The position numbers and the translations under genes were made by a program. Source: Nissabacter sp. SGAir0207 (GTDB taxonomy: Bacteria; Pseudomonadota; Gammaproteobacteria; Enterobacterales; Enterobacteriaceae). Taken from it: a stretch of 64,000 nucleotides of DNA. Under the pieces are notes generated by a model that was not told the origin of the DNA, ran no database searches, and saw only the letters and a program-made list of their open reading frames with translations. Every line of letters begins with the position of its first letter. Position 1 is the stretch's first letter. This document shows positions 46,201 through 55,875 of this stretch, piece by piece. Where the stretch lies: assembly GCF_005491205.1 (NCBI RefSeq), contig NZ_CP028035.1:1550001-1614000 (forward strand). The letters are read 5' to 3'.

Positions 46201-47406
46201 ATGAACAACGCCCCCGTATTTTCACCCCGTCTTCTGGCTGGCGCCGGCGTGCTGCTGCTGGCTACCGCCGCGCAGGCCGCCGACGCGCCCACCGCCCCGC
46301 AGATCAATGCCCGTGCCTTTGTGCTGATGGACTACAGCAGCGGCAAGATCCTGTCCCAGTCCAACCCCGATGCCCGCCTCGATCCGGCCAGCCTGACCAA
46401 AATCATGGCCAGCTACGTGGTGGGCCAGTCCATCAAGGCGAAAAAGATCACGCCGGATGACATGGTGACCGTCGGCAAAGATGCGTGGGCCACCGGCAAC
46501 CCCGTGCTGCGCGGCTCCTCGCTGATGTTCCTCAAACCCGGCGACCGCGTGCCGGTGTCGGAACTGAACAAGGGGATCGTCATCCAGTCCGGCAATGACG
46601 CCAGCATCGCGCTGGCGGACTACGTGGCTGGCAGCCAGGACGCCTTTGTCCGCTTGATGAACACCTACGCACAGGCGCTGGGGTTGCAGAACACCCACTT
46701 CCTGACGGTGCATGGGCTGGACGCGGAGGGGCAGTACAGCACCGCCCGCGACATGGCGGTAATGACGCAGGCGCTGATCCGCGACACGCCGGATGAGTAC
46801 GCGCTGCACAAGGAGAAGGAGTTCACCTTCAACCGCATCCGCCAGGTGAACCGCAACCGCCTGCTGTGGAGTATTAACCTGAACGTCGATGGCGTCAAGA
46901 CCGGCTACACCTCCGGCGCTGGCTACAATCTGGTCTCCTCCGCCAGCGACAACGGGATGCGGCTTATCTCGGTGGTGCTGGGCGCGCCAAGCGACAATGT
47001 GCGCTTCAATGAGAGCCAGACGCTGCTCACCTGGGGCTTCCGTTTCTTTGAGACCGCGACGCCGATCAAGGCGGGCGCGCCCTTTGTCAGCCAGCGCGTT
47101 TGGTTTGGCGATCGCAATGAGGTGCCGCTCGGCGTGGCGCAGGATGCGGCCATCACCATTCCGCGTGGCGAGATGAAGAACCTGAAGGCCAGCTTCACCC
47201 TCAGCCAGCCGCAGTTGCAGGCCCCGCTGGCGAAGAATCAGGCGGTCGGCACCATCAACTTTGAGCTGAATGGCAAGGTGGTGGAGCAGCGGCCGCTGGT
47301 GGCACTTGAAGAGGTGAAAGAGGGCGGCTTCATCAGCCGGTTGTGGGATCGCATCATGATGCAGCTTTCGAGCTGGTTTGGTGGCTGGTTCGGCGACAAG
47401 TCCTGA
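46201..47406 (+). CDS. dacC: D-alanyl-D-alanine carboxypeptidase (PBP6-type DacC)
   Basis: 401 aa (E. coli DacC 400). Signal peptide to about 'AAQAADA'. The three penicillin-binding motifs are present: S64-L-T-K67 (nucleophile Ser64), S130-G-N132 and K233-T-G235. The C-terminal amphipathic helix '[20 protein letters not shown]' anchors it to the inner membrane. It trims the terminal D-Ala of muropeptides. Position beside deoR and ybjG supports dacC rather than dacA. A TTG at 46153 is open in frame, but the ATG at 46201 begins the normal signal peptide. Confidence 0.95.
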   Translation: MNNAPVFSPRLLAGAGVLLLATAAQAADAPTAPQINARAFVLMDYSSGKILSQSNPDARLDPASLTKIMASYVVGQSIKAKKITPDDMVTVGKDAWATGNPVLRGSSLMFLKPGDRVPVSELNKGIVIQSGNDASIALADYVAGSQDAFVRLMNTYAQALGLQNTHFLTVHGLDAEGQYSTARDMAVMTQALIRDTPDEYALHKEKEFTFNRIRQVNRNRLLWSINLNVDGVKTGYTSGAGYNLVSSASDNGMRLISVVLGAPSDNVRFNESQTLLTWGFRFFETATPIKAGAPFVSQRVWFGDRNEVPLGVAQDAAITIPRGEMKNLKASFTLSQPQLQAPLAKNQAVGTINFELNGKVVEQRPLVALEEVKEGGFISRLWDRIMMQLSSWFGGWFGDKS

Positions 47407-47417
47407 GCCGGAGCCAT

Positions 47418-47446
47418 AAAAAAAGAGCGCCGCGGCGCTCTTTTTT
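47418..47446. terminator. Bidirectional terminator between dacC and sdaC
   Basis: AAAAAAGAGCGCC and GGCGCTCTTTTTT form a strong stem with A- and T-runs on both sides, serving the convergent genes. Confidence 0.93.
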
Positions 47447-47458
47447 GTGTGTCTCGCC

Positions 47459-48742
47459 CTACAGGCTGTAGAGGATGGCGGAGATGGAGATCAGGCCCAC
47501 CAGCACCACAAAGACGTTGCTGACCGCGCCGCTGTATTTGCGCATCGCTGGTACTTTACGGATGGCGTACATCGGCATCAGGAACAGCAGTACCGCGATC
47601 ACCGGGCCGCCCAGCGTCTCGATCATGCCGAGGATGCTCGGGTTGTACGTCGCCACCAGCCAGGTGGTCACCAGCATGAAGCCCGCGGTGATGCGGTTCA
47701 GCTTGCTTACCGGCAGGCTCTTGCCACGGCTGCGCAGCGCCTTGGTCATCATGCCGTTCAGGCCCTCACGCGCACCCAGATAGTGGCCGAGGAAGGACTT
47801 GGTGATGGCGACAAAGGCAATGAACGGCGCCAGGTAGGCGATCATCGGGTTGTTAAAGTGGTTCGCCAGATAGGAGAGGATGGAGATGTTCTGATCCTTG
47901 GCAGCCATCAGGTCAGCCGGGGACAGGCTCAGCACGCAGCTGAAGACAAAGAACATCACCGTCACCACCATCATCAGGTGGCTGCGCGCCAGAATCGAGG
48001 CACATTTGCGCTCAGCATCCACGCCATACTCTTCACGCTTGGCCACGGCAAAGGCGGAGATAATCGGCGAGTGGTTGAAGGCAAACACCATCACCGGCAG
48101 CGCCAGCCACAGCGTCATCAGCAGACCCTTACCGCCCGCGGACGCAGAGACGTTGACGTTCTCGAACAGCGCGGTGCTCCAGTTGGGGATCAGGTAGAGG
48201 GCCAGCAGCATCAGGATGGCGACAAACGGGAACACCAGGATGCTCATGGTTTTCACGATCAGCGCCTCGCCGAAGCGGACGATGGTCATCAGGCCGACAA
48301 TCAGGATCAGCGCCAGCAGCGCGCGCGGCGGGGCATTCAGGTGCATCTGGTGGATGATGAAGCTCTCCACCGTGTTGGTGATCGCCACGCTGTAGACCAG
48401 CAGGATCGGGTAGATGGCGAAGAAGTAGAGCAGGGTGATCAGCTTGCCCGCGCCGGTGCCGAAGTGCTCTTCCACCACTTCCGTGATGTCCTCACCGGGA
48501 TTTTTACCGGAGAGCACAAAGCGGCAGAGGCCGCGGTGGGCGAAGTAGGTCATCGGGAAGGCCAGCAGCGCCATGATGACCAGTGGGATCAGGCCGCCAA
48601 CGCCAGCATTGATCGGAAGGAACAGCACGCCCGCGCCGATGGCGGTGCCATACAGCCCCAGCATCCACATGGTGTCGCTTTTGCGCCAGCCCAGCCCTGA
48701 GCCGGCTGGCGCGGTGAGTGTACCCGTTTGTGTAGTGTCCAT
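47459..48742 (-). CDS. sdaC: SdaC serine/proton symporter
   Basis: 427 aa (E. coli 429). About eleven TM helices; 'DTMWMLGLYGTAIGAGVLFL', 'LSGKNPGEDITEVVEEHFG' and 'FNHSPIISAFAVAKREEYG' are almost identical to SdaC. It imports L-serine. The start at 48742 follows GGAGGCACT and gives 'MDTTQTGT', like E. coli 'METTQTST'; an ATG-less extension to 48790 is ignored. The usual partner sdaB (serine deaminase) is not adjacent. It interrupts the dacC-deoR neighbourhood conserved in E. coli. Confidence 0.94.
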   Translation of the reverse strand: MDTTQTGTLTAPAGSGLGWRKSDTMWMLGLYGTAIGAGVLFLPINAGVGGLIPLVIMALLAFPMTYFAHRGLCRFVLSGKNPGEDITEVVEEHFGTGAGKLITLLYFFAIYPILLVYSVAITNTVESFIIHQMHLNAPPRALLALILIVGLMTIVRFGEALIVKTMSILVFPFVAILMLLALYLIPNWSTALFENVNVSASAGGKGLLMTLWLALPVMVFAFNHSPIISAFAVAKREEYGVDAERKCASILARSHLMMVVTVMFFVFSCVLSLSPADLMAAKDQNISILSYLANHFNNPMIAYLAPFIAFVAITKSFLGHYLGAREGLNGMMTKALRSRGKSLPVSKLNRITAGFMLVTTWLVATYNPSILGMIETLGGPVIAVLLFLMPMYAIRKVPAMRKYSGAVSNVFVVLVGLISISAILYSL

Positions 48743-49202
48743 AGTGCCTCCGCGTGAACACGTTGAGAGAAAATGCCGGTGGGCCGGCATCAGCCTGCCT
48801 GAACAGGCTGGTTAAAAAATATTCTTTTGTTGAAGTGCCATCTTAACGTTTTTTGTTTTGCATCATGCCGGGGTTACGTGACTTGCACAAGTCCCTGAAC
48901 GGCAATGCGATATTTTGTCCTGCAACCTTCTCCGCCCGTGGCAGCGGCGCGCGCCACAATAGCGATCCGTGGTGAAAACATCCGTGATCGCCTTCGCAAA
49001 TGCACAATAAGATTATGAGTAACGGCAGGCAGCCAATATCTCACCGCCTGATGGCTTTTTAGCCAGCGGAATCTGCTGGAGTTGACGGGGCAGCAGCATA
49101 ACCAACAACGCAAACGTTTGCTATCCCCCGTCAGAGGGAATTCGCGCTGTTTGACGCGATTTTAACCAGTCTGGCGGGGGAGAGGGGAAGGGAAGGCGAG
49201 CC
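48743..49202. promoter_or_regulatory. 460-bp leader region of sdaC with LacI-family operator
   Basis: No gene supported. Near the deoR end lies the palindromic operator at 49108-49123. T-rich stretches such as 'TTAACGTTTTTTGTTTTGC' (about 48843) are close to the sdaC start. Confidence 0.5.
49108..49123. promoter_or_regulatory. PurR-like (LacI-family) operator
   Basis: ACGCAAACGTTTGCTA includes the perfect palindrome GCAAACGTTTGC (49110-49121). It resembles the PurR box ACGCAAACGTTTTCNT, with other LacI-family regulators possible. Confidence 0.6.
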
Positions 49203-49967
49203 TTAGCTCAGCAGGGTGATGCGGTGCTCCTTGAGGTAGCGGGCGTAGGCTGGCTCGGGCGGGCGGTTGGTGATCACGGTATCAAACAGCGTCAAATCGC
49301 CGACGCGCGCCGGTTTCACCTTGCCAAATTTGGTGTGATCCACCACCAGAATGCGCTGGCCTGCCCCGGCGAGGGCACGGTGCTTCATCTCAATCTCTTC
49401 AAAGTTATAACAGCTGACGCCCTGCTCCAGATGGATGCCCGCCGCCGAGATAAAGGCCTTGGTGGGGCAGATGTTCTCCATCAGGTTGCGCCCCGCCAGC
49501 GGGGTGAAGATGTAGCTGTCCGGGCGGAATTCCCCGCCGCACAGCACCACTTTGCACAGCGGTTTGTCCTGCAACGCCAGAAAGGTATTCAGCGAATAGC
49601 AGACCGCGGTGAAGGGCAGCGCCTCATCAATGGCGTCAATGATATAGGGAATCGTGGTGCCGCAGTCGAAAAACACGGTGTCATCGGCGGCGATGCACTG
49701 CGCCGCCAGCCGGCCGACGTGGCGCTTCTCCTCTACCTGCTTGCCCTGCTGGTCGGAGACAAAGTAGCTGGTGACACTGCTGGCCTTCGGATCAATCACC
49801 ACATAGCCGCCCAGCAGCACCACGCTGGAGGGTTGGGCGCTCAGGTCGCGCCGGATGGTCATCTCCGAGACCCCGAGCAGCGCGGCGGCCTCTTTCAGGT
49901 GAATTTTGTCTGACCGTTTCAATGCCTGAACCAGCCGTTGGATGCGTTCTTCGCGTCGAGTTTCCAT
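49203..49967 (-). CDS. deoR: DeoR deoxyribonucleoside-operon repressor
   Basis: 254 aa (E. coli 252). The N-terminal helix-turn-helix 'KIHLKEAAALLGVSEMTIRR' and the C-terminal sugar-phosphate sensing domain ('FFDCGTTIPYIIDAIDEALP', 'VVDHTKFGKVKPARVGDL') are DeoR proper. It represses deo genes until deoxyribose-5-phosphate binds. Location next to dacC and ybjG matches E. coli. AGG lies close before the ATG. Confidence 0.95.
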   Translation of the reverse strand: METRREERIQRLVQALKRSDKIHLKEAAALLGVSEMTIRRDLSAQPSSVVLLGGYVVIDPKASSVTSYFVSDQQGKQVEEKRHVGRLAAQCIAADDTVFFDCGTTIPYIIDAIDEALPFTAVCYSLNTFLALQDKPLCKVVLCGGEFRPDSYIFTPLAGRNLMENICPTKAFISAAGIHLEQGVSCYNFEEIEMKHRALAGAGQRILVVDHTKFGKVKPARVGDLTLFDTVITNRPPEPAYARYLKEHRITLLS

Positions 49968-50030
49968 TCCTGACCTCGTTCTCTGTACAGGGTGTCCATA
50001 CTAACGTGATAACGGCAGGCGGAAAATCAG

Positions 50031-50054
50031 AAAAGGCCCGCGCCGGGGCCTTTT
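50031..50054. terminator. Bidirectional-type terminator between ybjG and deoR
   Basis: AAAAGGCCC and GGGCCTTTT form the stem (50031-50054), ending in TTTT. It terminates ybjG transcription on the minus strand. Confidence 0.85.
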
Positions 50055-50060
50055 GTTCAC

Positions 50061-50666
50061 TCAGTGGCGTGTCCAGCCCTTGCGGATCGGGATGGCAAAG
50101 CAGAAGCGGTAGAGGCGCTCCAGCCGCGGCGCAATGGCCGAACCAAACAGGTTCCACACCAGCTGTGAGAAGAGGCAACCAACGCCACCAGCCAGCAGGC
50201 CGCCCACCATGTCCAGCGGCCAGTGCACGCCGAGGTAGACCCGCGACCAGGCGATGGCGCAGGCCACGACCATCAGCACCGCGCCAGACCAAGGGCGGTG
50301 CCAGCTCAGGAAGGCCAACGCAAAGGTGAAGATCACGGTGCCGTGGTTGCTGGGGAAGGAGTCATCGGGCGCATGTGGCAGGAAGTTATAGCCAACGCCC
50401 TCGACAAAGGGGCGCGCGTGCGGGTAGAGCAGGGAGACGCTGGTGGTGGCGGCCATCGCGAAGCAGACGGCGATAAAGGTCTTACATGCCAGCTCACGCT
50501 GGTGGGTGATGCTCTCATGCCGTCCCCATAGCCACAGTCCGGCGATCAGCAGTGGCACAATCGCGATCAGGTCACGCGCCACAAAGGTCGCCAGCCGCAC
50601 CAGCCACAGCGGCGAGTCGGGGGTGGCATTTATCCAGCTAAACAGTTGGTGGTTCAGTTGTTCCAT
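50061..50666 (-). CDS. ybjG: YbjG undecaprenyl-diphosphate phosphatase (PAP2/BcrC type)
   Basis: 201 aa. A PAP2 phosphatase with the three motifs: 'LYPHARPF' (KxxxxxxRP-like), 'DDSFPSNHGTVIF' (PSGH as PSNH) and 'SRVYLGVHWPLDMVGG' (SRxxxxxHxxxD). Five to six TM helices. It dephosphorylates undecaprenyl pyrophosphate to recycle the cell-wall lipid carrier. The ATG at 50666 with GGGAGA upstream is used; a TTG precedes it. In E. coli it also neighbours deoR. Confidence 0.94.
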   Translation of the reverse strand: MEQLNHQLFSWINATPDSPLWLVRLATFVARDLIAIVPLLIAGLWLWGRHESITHQRELACKTFIAVCFAMAATTSVSLLYPHARPFVEGVGYNFLPHAPDDSFPSNHGTVIFTFALAFLSWHRPWSGAVLMVVACAIAWSRVYLGVHWPLDMVGGLLAGGVGCLFSQLVWNLFGSAIAPRLERLYRFCFAIPIRKGWTRH

Positions 50667-50884
50667 CAATTCTCCCTCATATCACGGCAGCACATCACAG
50701 CGCGCTATCCAAAAGAGGCACACATTAGGGGCGCGCCTGTGGCGAGTAAAGGGGGAAAATCCTAATGGGGGAGCACGTTTAGGGTTGATTTAAGCAATAA
50801 AAATCCGCCGGTTGCGGCCCGGCCTGCCGCCGTGGGGCGGTGAGGGAAAAGGTAAGCAGGTAACGTGGCGAAACGATCGCCAAG

Positions 50885-50966
50885 AAAAAACCCGGTAGTC
50901 TTGAACCTGGAAACAGGCGGGACTATCGGGCTCTCCAAAGTGGGGACATCAAAGAAAAGCAGTGGC
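50885..50966 (-). ncRNA. rybB: RybB small RNA
   Basis: About 82 nt on the minus strand. The 5' end GCCACTGCTTTTCTTTGATG continues with TCCCCA, the RybB seed that pairs with porin mRNAs. The 3' end is an intrinsic terminator: CCCGATAGTC/GACTACCGGG, then six T residues. RybB is an Hfq-dependent, sigma-E-induced repressor of outer-membrane protein mRNAs. Position upstream of ybjL on the minus strand matches E. coli. The seed is conserved while the middle has diverged. Confidence 0.92.
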
Positions 50967-50972
50967 ACTGAT

Positions 50973-50999
50973 TAAGACTGCGCCGCCTGGGGAAAGTTC
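50973..50999 (-). promoter_or_regulatory. Sigma-E promoter of rybB
   Basis: On the minus strand GAACTT (50999-50994), 15 nt, then GTCTTA (50978-50973), with the RNA start 7 nt on at 50966. This fits the sigma-E pattern GGAACTT-N15-GTCtaA. Confidence 0.8.
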
Positions 51000-51063
51000 G
51001 GGCGGCGCGGCGCTTTTTCGATAAAATTATTGCAATTTTTTATATGGCTGATTGATCAAGGGA

Positions 51064-52746
51064 TTACAGCCCCGGCCAGATCACCACGATCAGCGTACCG
51101 GCCAGCGTCAGCAGCACGTTGGCGATGGCGTAGGTGCCCGCATAGCCGAGCGCCGGAATGTTGCTGCGGGCGGTGTCGCTGATGATCTCCATCGCCGGGG
51201 CGCAGGTGCGTGCGCCCATCAGCGCGCCGAACAGCAGGGCGCGGTTCATCTTCAGCACAAAGGCACCGAACATAAAGCAGATCACCACCGGCACCAGACT
51301 CACCACCAGTCCGGCCAGCAGCATCTGGCCGCCAATCGCGCCCAGCCCCTGGGTGATGCTACTGCCAGCGCTCAGGCCGACGCCCGCCATAAACACCATC
51401 AGGCCAAACTCTTTCACCATGTTCAGCGCCCCCTGCGGGATATAGCCGAAGGTTGGGTGGTTGGCACGCAGGAAGCCCAGCAGGATGCCAGCGAACAGCA
51501 GCCCGGCGGCGTTGCCGATGCCAAAGGAGAAGTTGTGGAACTGGAAGGTGATCATCCCGACCATCAGGCCGATGATGAAGAAGGCGCAGAAGGCCAGCAG
51601 ATCCGTCACCTGGCTGTGGACGGAGATAAAGCCGACGCGATCCGCCACGCTCTTCACCCGGCGCGCGTCGCCGCTCACCTGCAACACGTCACCCTTGTTA
51701 AGCACCGTGCTGTCGTCAATCGGCATCTCAATCTGGCTGCGGATCACCCGGTTCAGGAAGCAGCCGTGGTCGGTCAGCTTGATCTGGCTCAGGCGCTTGC
51801 CGACGGCGTTGTTGTTCTTCACCACGATCTCTTCAGTGACGATGCGCATGTCCAGCAGGTCGCGGTCAAACACCTCTTTGCCGTTGCGGAAGCTCGGGTC
51901 GAGCCGCGCATGGGCATCCGGGTAGCCCACCAGCGCAATCTCATCGCCCACCTGCAACACCGCGTCGCCATCCGGCGTCGCCAGAATGCCGTTGCGGCGG
52001 ATGCGCTCAATGTAGCAGCCGGTCTGGCGGTAGATGCCCAGCTCGCGCAGGTTCTTGCCATCCGCCCAGGCCACCAGCTCCTGGCCGACGCGGTAGGCGC
52101 GGATCACCGGCAGGTAGACCTTGCGCTGGCTGTCGGCGTCCAGCCCGCGCTCGCGCGCGATTTGCTGGGCGCTGGTGGGCAGATCCTGATGTTGCAGCTT
52201 TGGCAGGTAGCGCGCGCCGAAGATCAGGCTCACCAGCCCAATCAGGTAGGTGAGGGCGTAGCCAAGGCTAAGGTTGTTCTGCGCGGCAGTGAGCAGCTCA
52301 CCGTTGCCGAGGGTGTTGCGCAGCGTATCGCCCGCGCCCACCAGCACCGGGGTGGAGGTCATCGCGCCCGCCAACATCCCGGCGGTCAGGCCGATGTCCC
52401 AGCCAAACAGCTTGCCGAGGCCAAGGGCGATCAGCATCGCGCTGGTGACCATCACCAGCGCCAACATCAGGTAATTTTTGCCGTCGCGGAAAAAGATCGA
52501 GAAAAAGTTAGGCCCGGCTTCCACGCCGACACAGAAAATAAACAACATAAAGCCCAGGCTCAGCGCCTCGGTATTGATCGCGAAGTGCTGCTGGCCAAGG
52601 ATCAGGGAAACCACTAATACGCCAATGGAATTTCCCAGCTGAATGGAACCAAGCCGCAGCTTGCCCAGACAGAGTCCGAGCGCCAAAACAACGAACAGTA
52701 ACAGGACGTAATTCCCGTTTAACAAATTAGAGACGTTTATATTCAC
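51064..52746 (-). CDS. ybjL: YbjL putative transporter (AspT/YidE family)
   Basis: 560 aa (E. coli 561). Two membrane halves ('[20 protein letters not shown]' and '[20 protein letters not shown]') flank two cytoplasmic TrkA-C (RCK_C) domains ('[20 protein letters not shown]', '[20 protein letters not shown]'). Thought to be an antiporter-like carrier; its substrate is unknown. The GTG at 52746 gives '[13 protein letters not shown]', matching the E. coli start; an upstream TTG at 52773 is open but has no clear ribosome site. Confidence 0.93.
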   Translation of the reverse strand: MNINVSNLLNGNYVLLLFVVLALGLCLGKLRLGSIQLGNSIGVLVVSLILGQQHFAINTEALSLGFMLFIFCVGVEAGPNFFSIFFRDGKNYLMLALVMVTSAMLIALGLGKLFGWDIGLTAGMLAGAMTSTPVLVGAGDTLRNTLGNGELLTAAQNNLSLGYALTYLIGLVSLIFGARYLPKLQHQDLPTSAQQIARERGLDADSQRKVYLPVIRAYRVGQELVAWADGKNLRELGIYRQTGCYIERIRRNGILATPDGDAVLQVGDEIALVGYPDAHARLDPSFRNGKEVFDRDLLDMRIVTEEIVVKNNNAVGKRLSQIKLTDHGCFLNRVIRSQIEMPIDDSTVLNKGDVLQVSGDARRVKSVADRVGFISVHSQVTDLLAFCAFFIIGLMVGMITFQFHNFSFGIGNAAGLLFAGILLGFLRANHPTFGYIPQGALNMVKEFGLMVFMAGVGLSAGSSITQGLGAIGGQMLLAGLVVSLVPVVICFMFGAFVLKMNRALLFGALMGARTCAPAMEIISDTARSNIPALGYAGTYAIANVLLTLAGTLIVVIWPGL

Positions 52747-53053
52747 GTGGGTTAACTTATTGTTTACCAACAAATTCTTGATATGAGAGGGTTAACGATA
52801 TAAATTCAGCAGCATTATATTTGAAGCGGACAGCAAAATCGCCAGGGGATCGAACTCCTCTATCACAACGCGATGATGCGCGACAGTGTAGCCCCAAGCC
52901 CGCCCTTCAGCCAGATAAAAACCGGTAAAAACCGGATGTAAACATGTTTTATGTTGTTGGCGCAGCACGTCTTTCATCGCAAGGAAGCAGGATCTGATGT
53001 TCCCCCGGCCAGCATGGCCCGGTGGGCGTTTTCCCCTCTATAAAGGAAGCAAG
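52747..53053. other. Divergent ybjL-ybjM promoter gap
   Basis: 307 bp without a gene. Nothing beyond presumed promoters for the two divergent genes is recognised. Confidence 0.4.
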
Positions 53054-53437
53054 ATGGCGTATATCCAGTCGAGATTCGGTTCACTCCTCTGCGGCGCACT
53101 GTTTTTGGCCGTGTTTGTCGCACTGAAGACCGAGACGGTCAGCGTGCGTCACCTCGCGCCCGGCCCGGAGTATGGCCTGCTGCTGTTCGCCATTCCCGGT
53201 TTCATCACCGCCTGGCTCATCGATCACCGCTGCCTGACCGCCGCTCTCTATGGCGGGCTGCTGGCGCTGCCTTTCTGCTACCTGATTCGCGTGCTGTTCT
53301 TCGTGCGGGTGCGCACCCTGCCACAGGAGCTGGCCTACGCTGCCAGCGCCATCTTCTGGTGCGTGCTGGGGGCGCTGCTGTTTCTACTGGCGCAGCACTT
53401 TGTCAGAACCCTGCGCGCCACCAGACGGCGGACATAA
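53054..53437 (+). CDS. ybjM: YbjM inner-membrane protein
   Basis: 127 aa (E. coli 125). Four hydrophobic helices: 'LLCGALFLAVFVAL', 'YGLLLFAIPGFITAWLI', 'AALYGGLLALPFCYLIRVLF' and 'FWCVLGALLFLLAQHF'. Function is unknown in any organism. The ATG at 53054 has AAGGAAG upstream; the frame is open from 52997 without a better start. Followed by a terminator shared with grxA. Confidence 0.88.
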   Translation: MAYIQSRFGSLLCGALFLAVFVALKTETVSVRHLAPGPEYGLLLFAIPGFITAWLIDHRCLTAALYGGLLALPFCYLIRVLFFVRVRTLPQELAYAASAIFWCVLGALLFLLAQHFVRTLRATRRRT

Positions 53438-53466
53438 AAAAAGGCGCTCCATGAGCGCCTTTTTTG
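53435..53466. terminator. Bidirectional terminator between ybjM and grxA
   Basis: AAAAAAAGGCGCTC and GAGCGCCTTTTTT form a perfect stem with a CAT loop, usable in both directions. Confidence 0.94.
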
Positions 53467-53479
53467 TCACACCAAAAGA

Positions 53480-53743
53480 TTACTGGAACAGGGCCAGGTG
53501 CTCTTTTGCGTATGCTTCGAAATCAGTGCAACCGCCGATGTGTTTCTGATCCAGGAAGATCTGCGGCACCGTTTCAACCGGTTTGCCGACGGTCTTTTCC
53601 AGGTCTGCCTTGGTAATGCCTTCCGCGTGGATGTCCACGTAGCGGAAGTTGAAATCATCACGTTCTTCGGTCAGTTTTTCAGCCAGCTCTTTAGCACGGA
53701 CACAGTACGGACAGCCCGGACGCCCAAAAATCACTGCAAACAT
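53480..53743 (-). CDS. grxA: GrxA glutaredoxin 1
   Basis: 87 aa (E. coli 85). Dithiol active site C11-P-Y-C14 in 'GRPGCPYCVRAKEL', with 'VETVPQIFLDQKHIGGCTDF' (cis-Pro and glutathione-binding loop). It reduces ribonucleotide reductase and other disulfides with glutathione. AAGGAG before the ATG. In E. coli it is induced by OxyR; an OxyR site was not identified here. Confidence 0.97.
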   Translation of the reverse strand: MFAVIFGRPGCPYCVRAKELAEKLTEERDDFNFRYVDIHAEGITKADLEKTVGKPVETVPQIFLDQKHIGGCTDFEAYAKEHLALFQ

Positions 53744-53994
53744 GGAAACTCCTTAGTTAACGTGCCTGTAAAGGACTTGAGAATAAACCATCAAAATGTG
53801 CCGGGCCATGCACGCCGAAAATGAAACAGAGTGGCGTTGCACAAAAAACGTTACCTGGCGCATTAACTTTTGTTGTTGCCGCTACTATGCCGGGCGAAAG
53901 CCGGAAACAAAAGCAGGAATTACCTGTTACTCTGATTTATCTGGCCTATTGCTGCTTATGCCACCGCCCGGTGGCAAGAGAGGGAGAGAATGCC

Positions 53995-54897
<903 letters not shown>

Positions 54898-55003
54898 ATC
54901 TGAAACCCGTCGCTAAGCCGGTGATTGTGCATGGCGTTGCGCGGCAATATTCCGTAAGCTATGCCCCTTTTCCCATCTCCGTAACCCGTGAGGCAGACTA
55001 ACT

Positions 55004-55483
55004 ATGGATTCACTCGCCATCCCCGACTTGGCGCTGCTGCGCCGCTGGCTGGATCAGCTGGGGATATCATTCTTTGAGTGTGATTCCTGTCAGGCTCTCC
55101 ATCTGCCGCATATGCAGAATTTTGAAGGCATTTTTGATGCCAAGATTGACCTGGTGGATAACGTGATTTTGTATTCGGCGCTGGCCGAAGTGAAGCCGAC
55201 CGCGCTGATCCCGCTGTTTGCCGACCTGAGCCAGATCAACGCCAGCTCGCTGTCGGCCAAGGCCTTCATTGATATTCAGGATGACAACCTGCCGAAGCTG
55301 ATTGTCTGCCAGTCAGTGGGGGTGGCCGCCGGTATCACCCTCGAGCAGTTCGCCAGCTTTATGCAGCAGGGCGAGGAGCAGCTCTCCATGATCATCCTGG
55401 AGGCGCGAGCCAATGACCTGCTGTTCTTGGGCGATGAAGAAGACCCGATGCCGCCGCAAGAGAGCCTGCACCTGTTGCACTGA
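55004..55483 (+). CDS. ybjN: YbjN family protein (sensory transduction regulator-like)
   Basis: 159 aa (E. coli 158). 'MDSLAIPDLALLRRWLDQLG', 'SCQALHLPHMQNFEGIFDAK' and 'AGITLEQFASFMQQGEEQLS' match YbjN, a fold related to T3S chaperones. E. coli YbjN affects motility, biofilm and stress phenotypes through an unknown mechanism. Follows rimK as in E. coli; 'GAGGCAGACTAACT' before the ATG. Confidence 0.93.
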   Translation: MDSLAIPDLALLRRWLDQLGISFFECDSCQALHLPHMQNFEGIFDAKIDLVDNVILYSALAEVKPTALIPLFADLSQINASSLSAKAFIDIQDDNLPKLIVCQSVGVAAGITLEQFASFMQQGEEQLSMIILEARANDLLFLGDEEDPMPPQESLHLLH

Positions 55484-55875
55484 TCCCTTTTGCCGCTTCC
55501 CGGCGGCAAATCTTCCCTTCCCACCGTTTTTCGCCGTTTTATTCTGTCACTTTGGCCTTATGGCCAGATATTGCTTGCCACTTTTTGCCCATCTGGTCTA
55601 TTACGTAGACAATGAGTGCATAAAAAATCGATAAAAGGCGTTTTTTACGCTGGACTATGGTGTGACGCGGCAACTGCGGTTATGCTTCATGTTCTGTGTA
55701 GGGCCTGCGATACCCCTGAAAAACCAAGCGGTTAATCCGGTAATGGGCACGCCCGGCGCGTTGCATGGCTATGCAGCGGCCGCGGCCGTCATGGCGCTAA
55801 GTCAGGAAAGGTTTTGTATCCTTTTGAGATACAAGTTCAATTCTATGATTCACCCTGTTTTGGAGGTAGTTACGG
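55484..55875. other. 392-bp gap between ybjN and potF
   Basis: TTTGCCGC/GCGGCAAA (55489-55510) forms a hairpin just after ybjN, perhaps a weak terminator. The rest should hold the pot operon promoter; no element is assigned and no gene is seen. Confidence 0.45.

Larger units (their letters stand above)
50667..51063. other. 397-bp gap carrying the rybB small RNA
   Basis: No protein gene. It contains rybB (50885-50966, minus) and its sigma-E promoter. The E. coli neighbour ybjK (rcdA) is absent. A GC-rich inverted repeat (GCGCCGCC 50980-50987, GGCGGCGC 51001-51008) overlaps the promoter region. Confidence 0.7.

Noticed and set aside
48874..49113. 79-aa minus-strand frame upstream of sdaC
   Set aside because: No ribosome site, Arg/Cys-rich product without resemblance to known proteins, and it overlaps the operator palindrome.
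50980..51020. GC hairpin with T-run read as a plus-strand terminator
   Set aside because: No plus-strand transcript ends here; the sequence overlaps the sigma-E promoter of rybB on the other strand.
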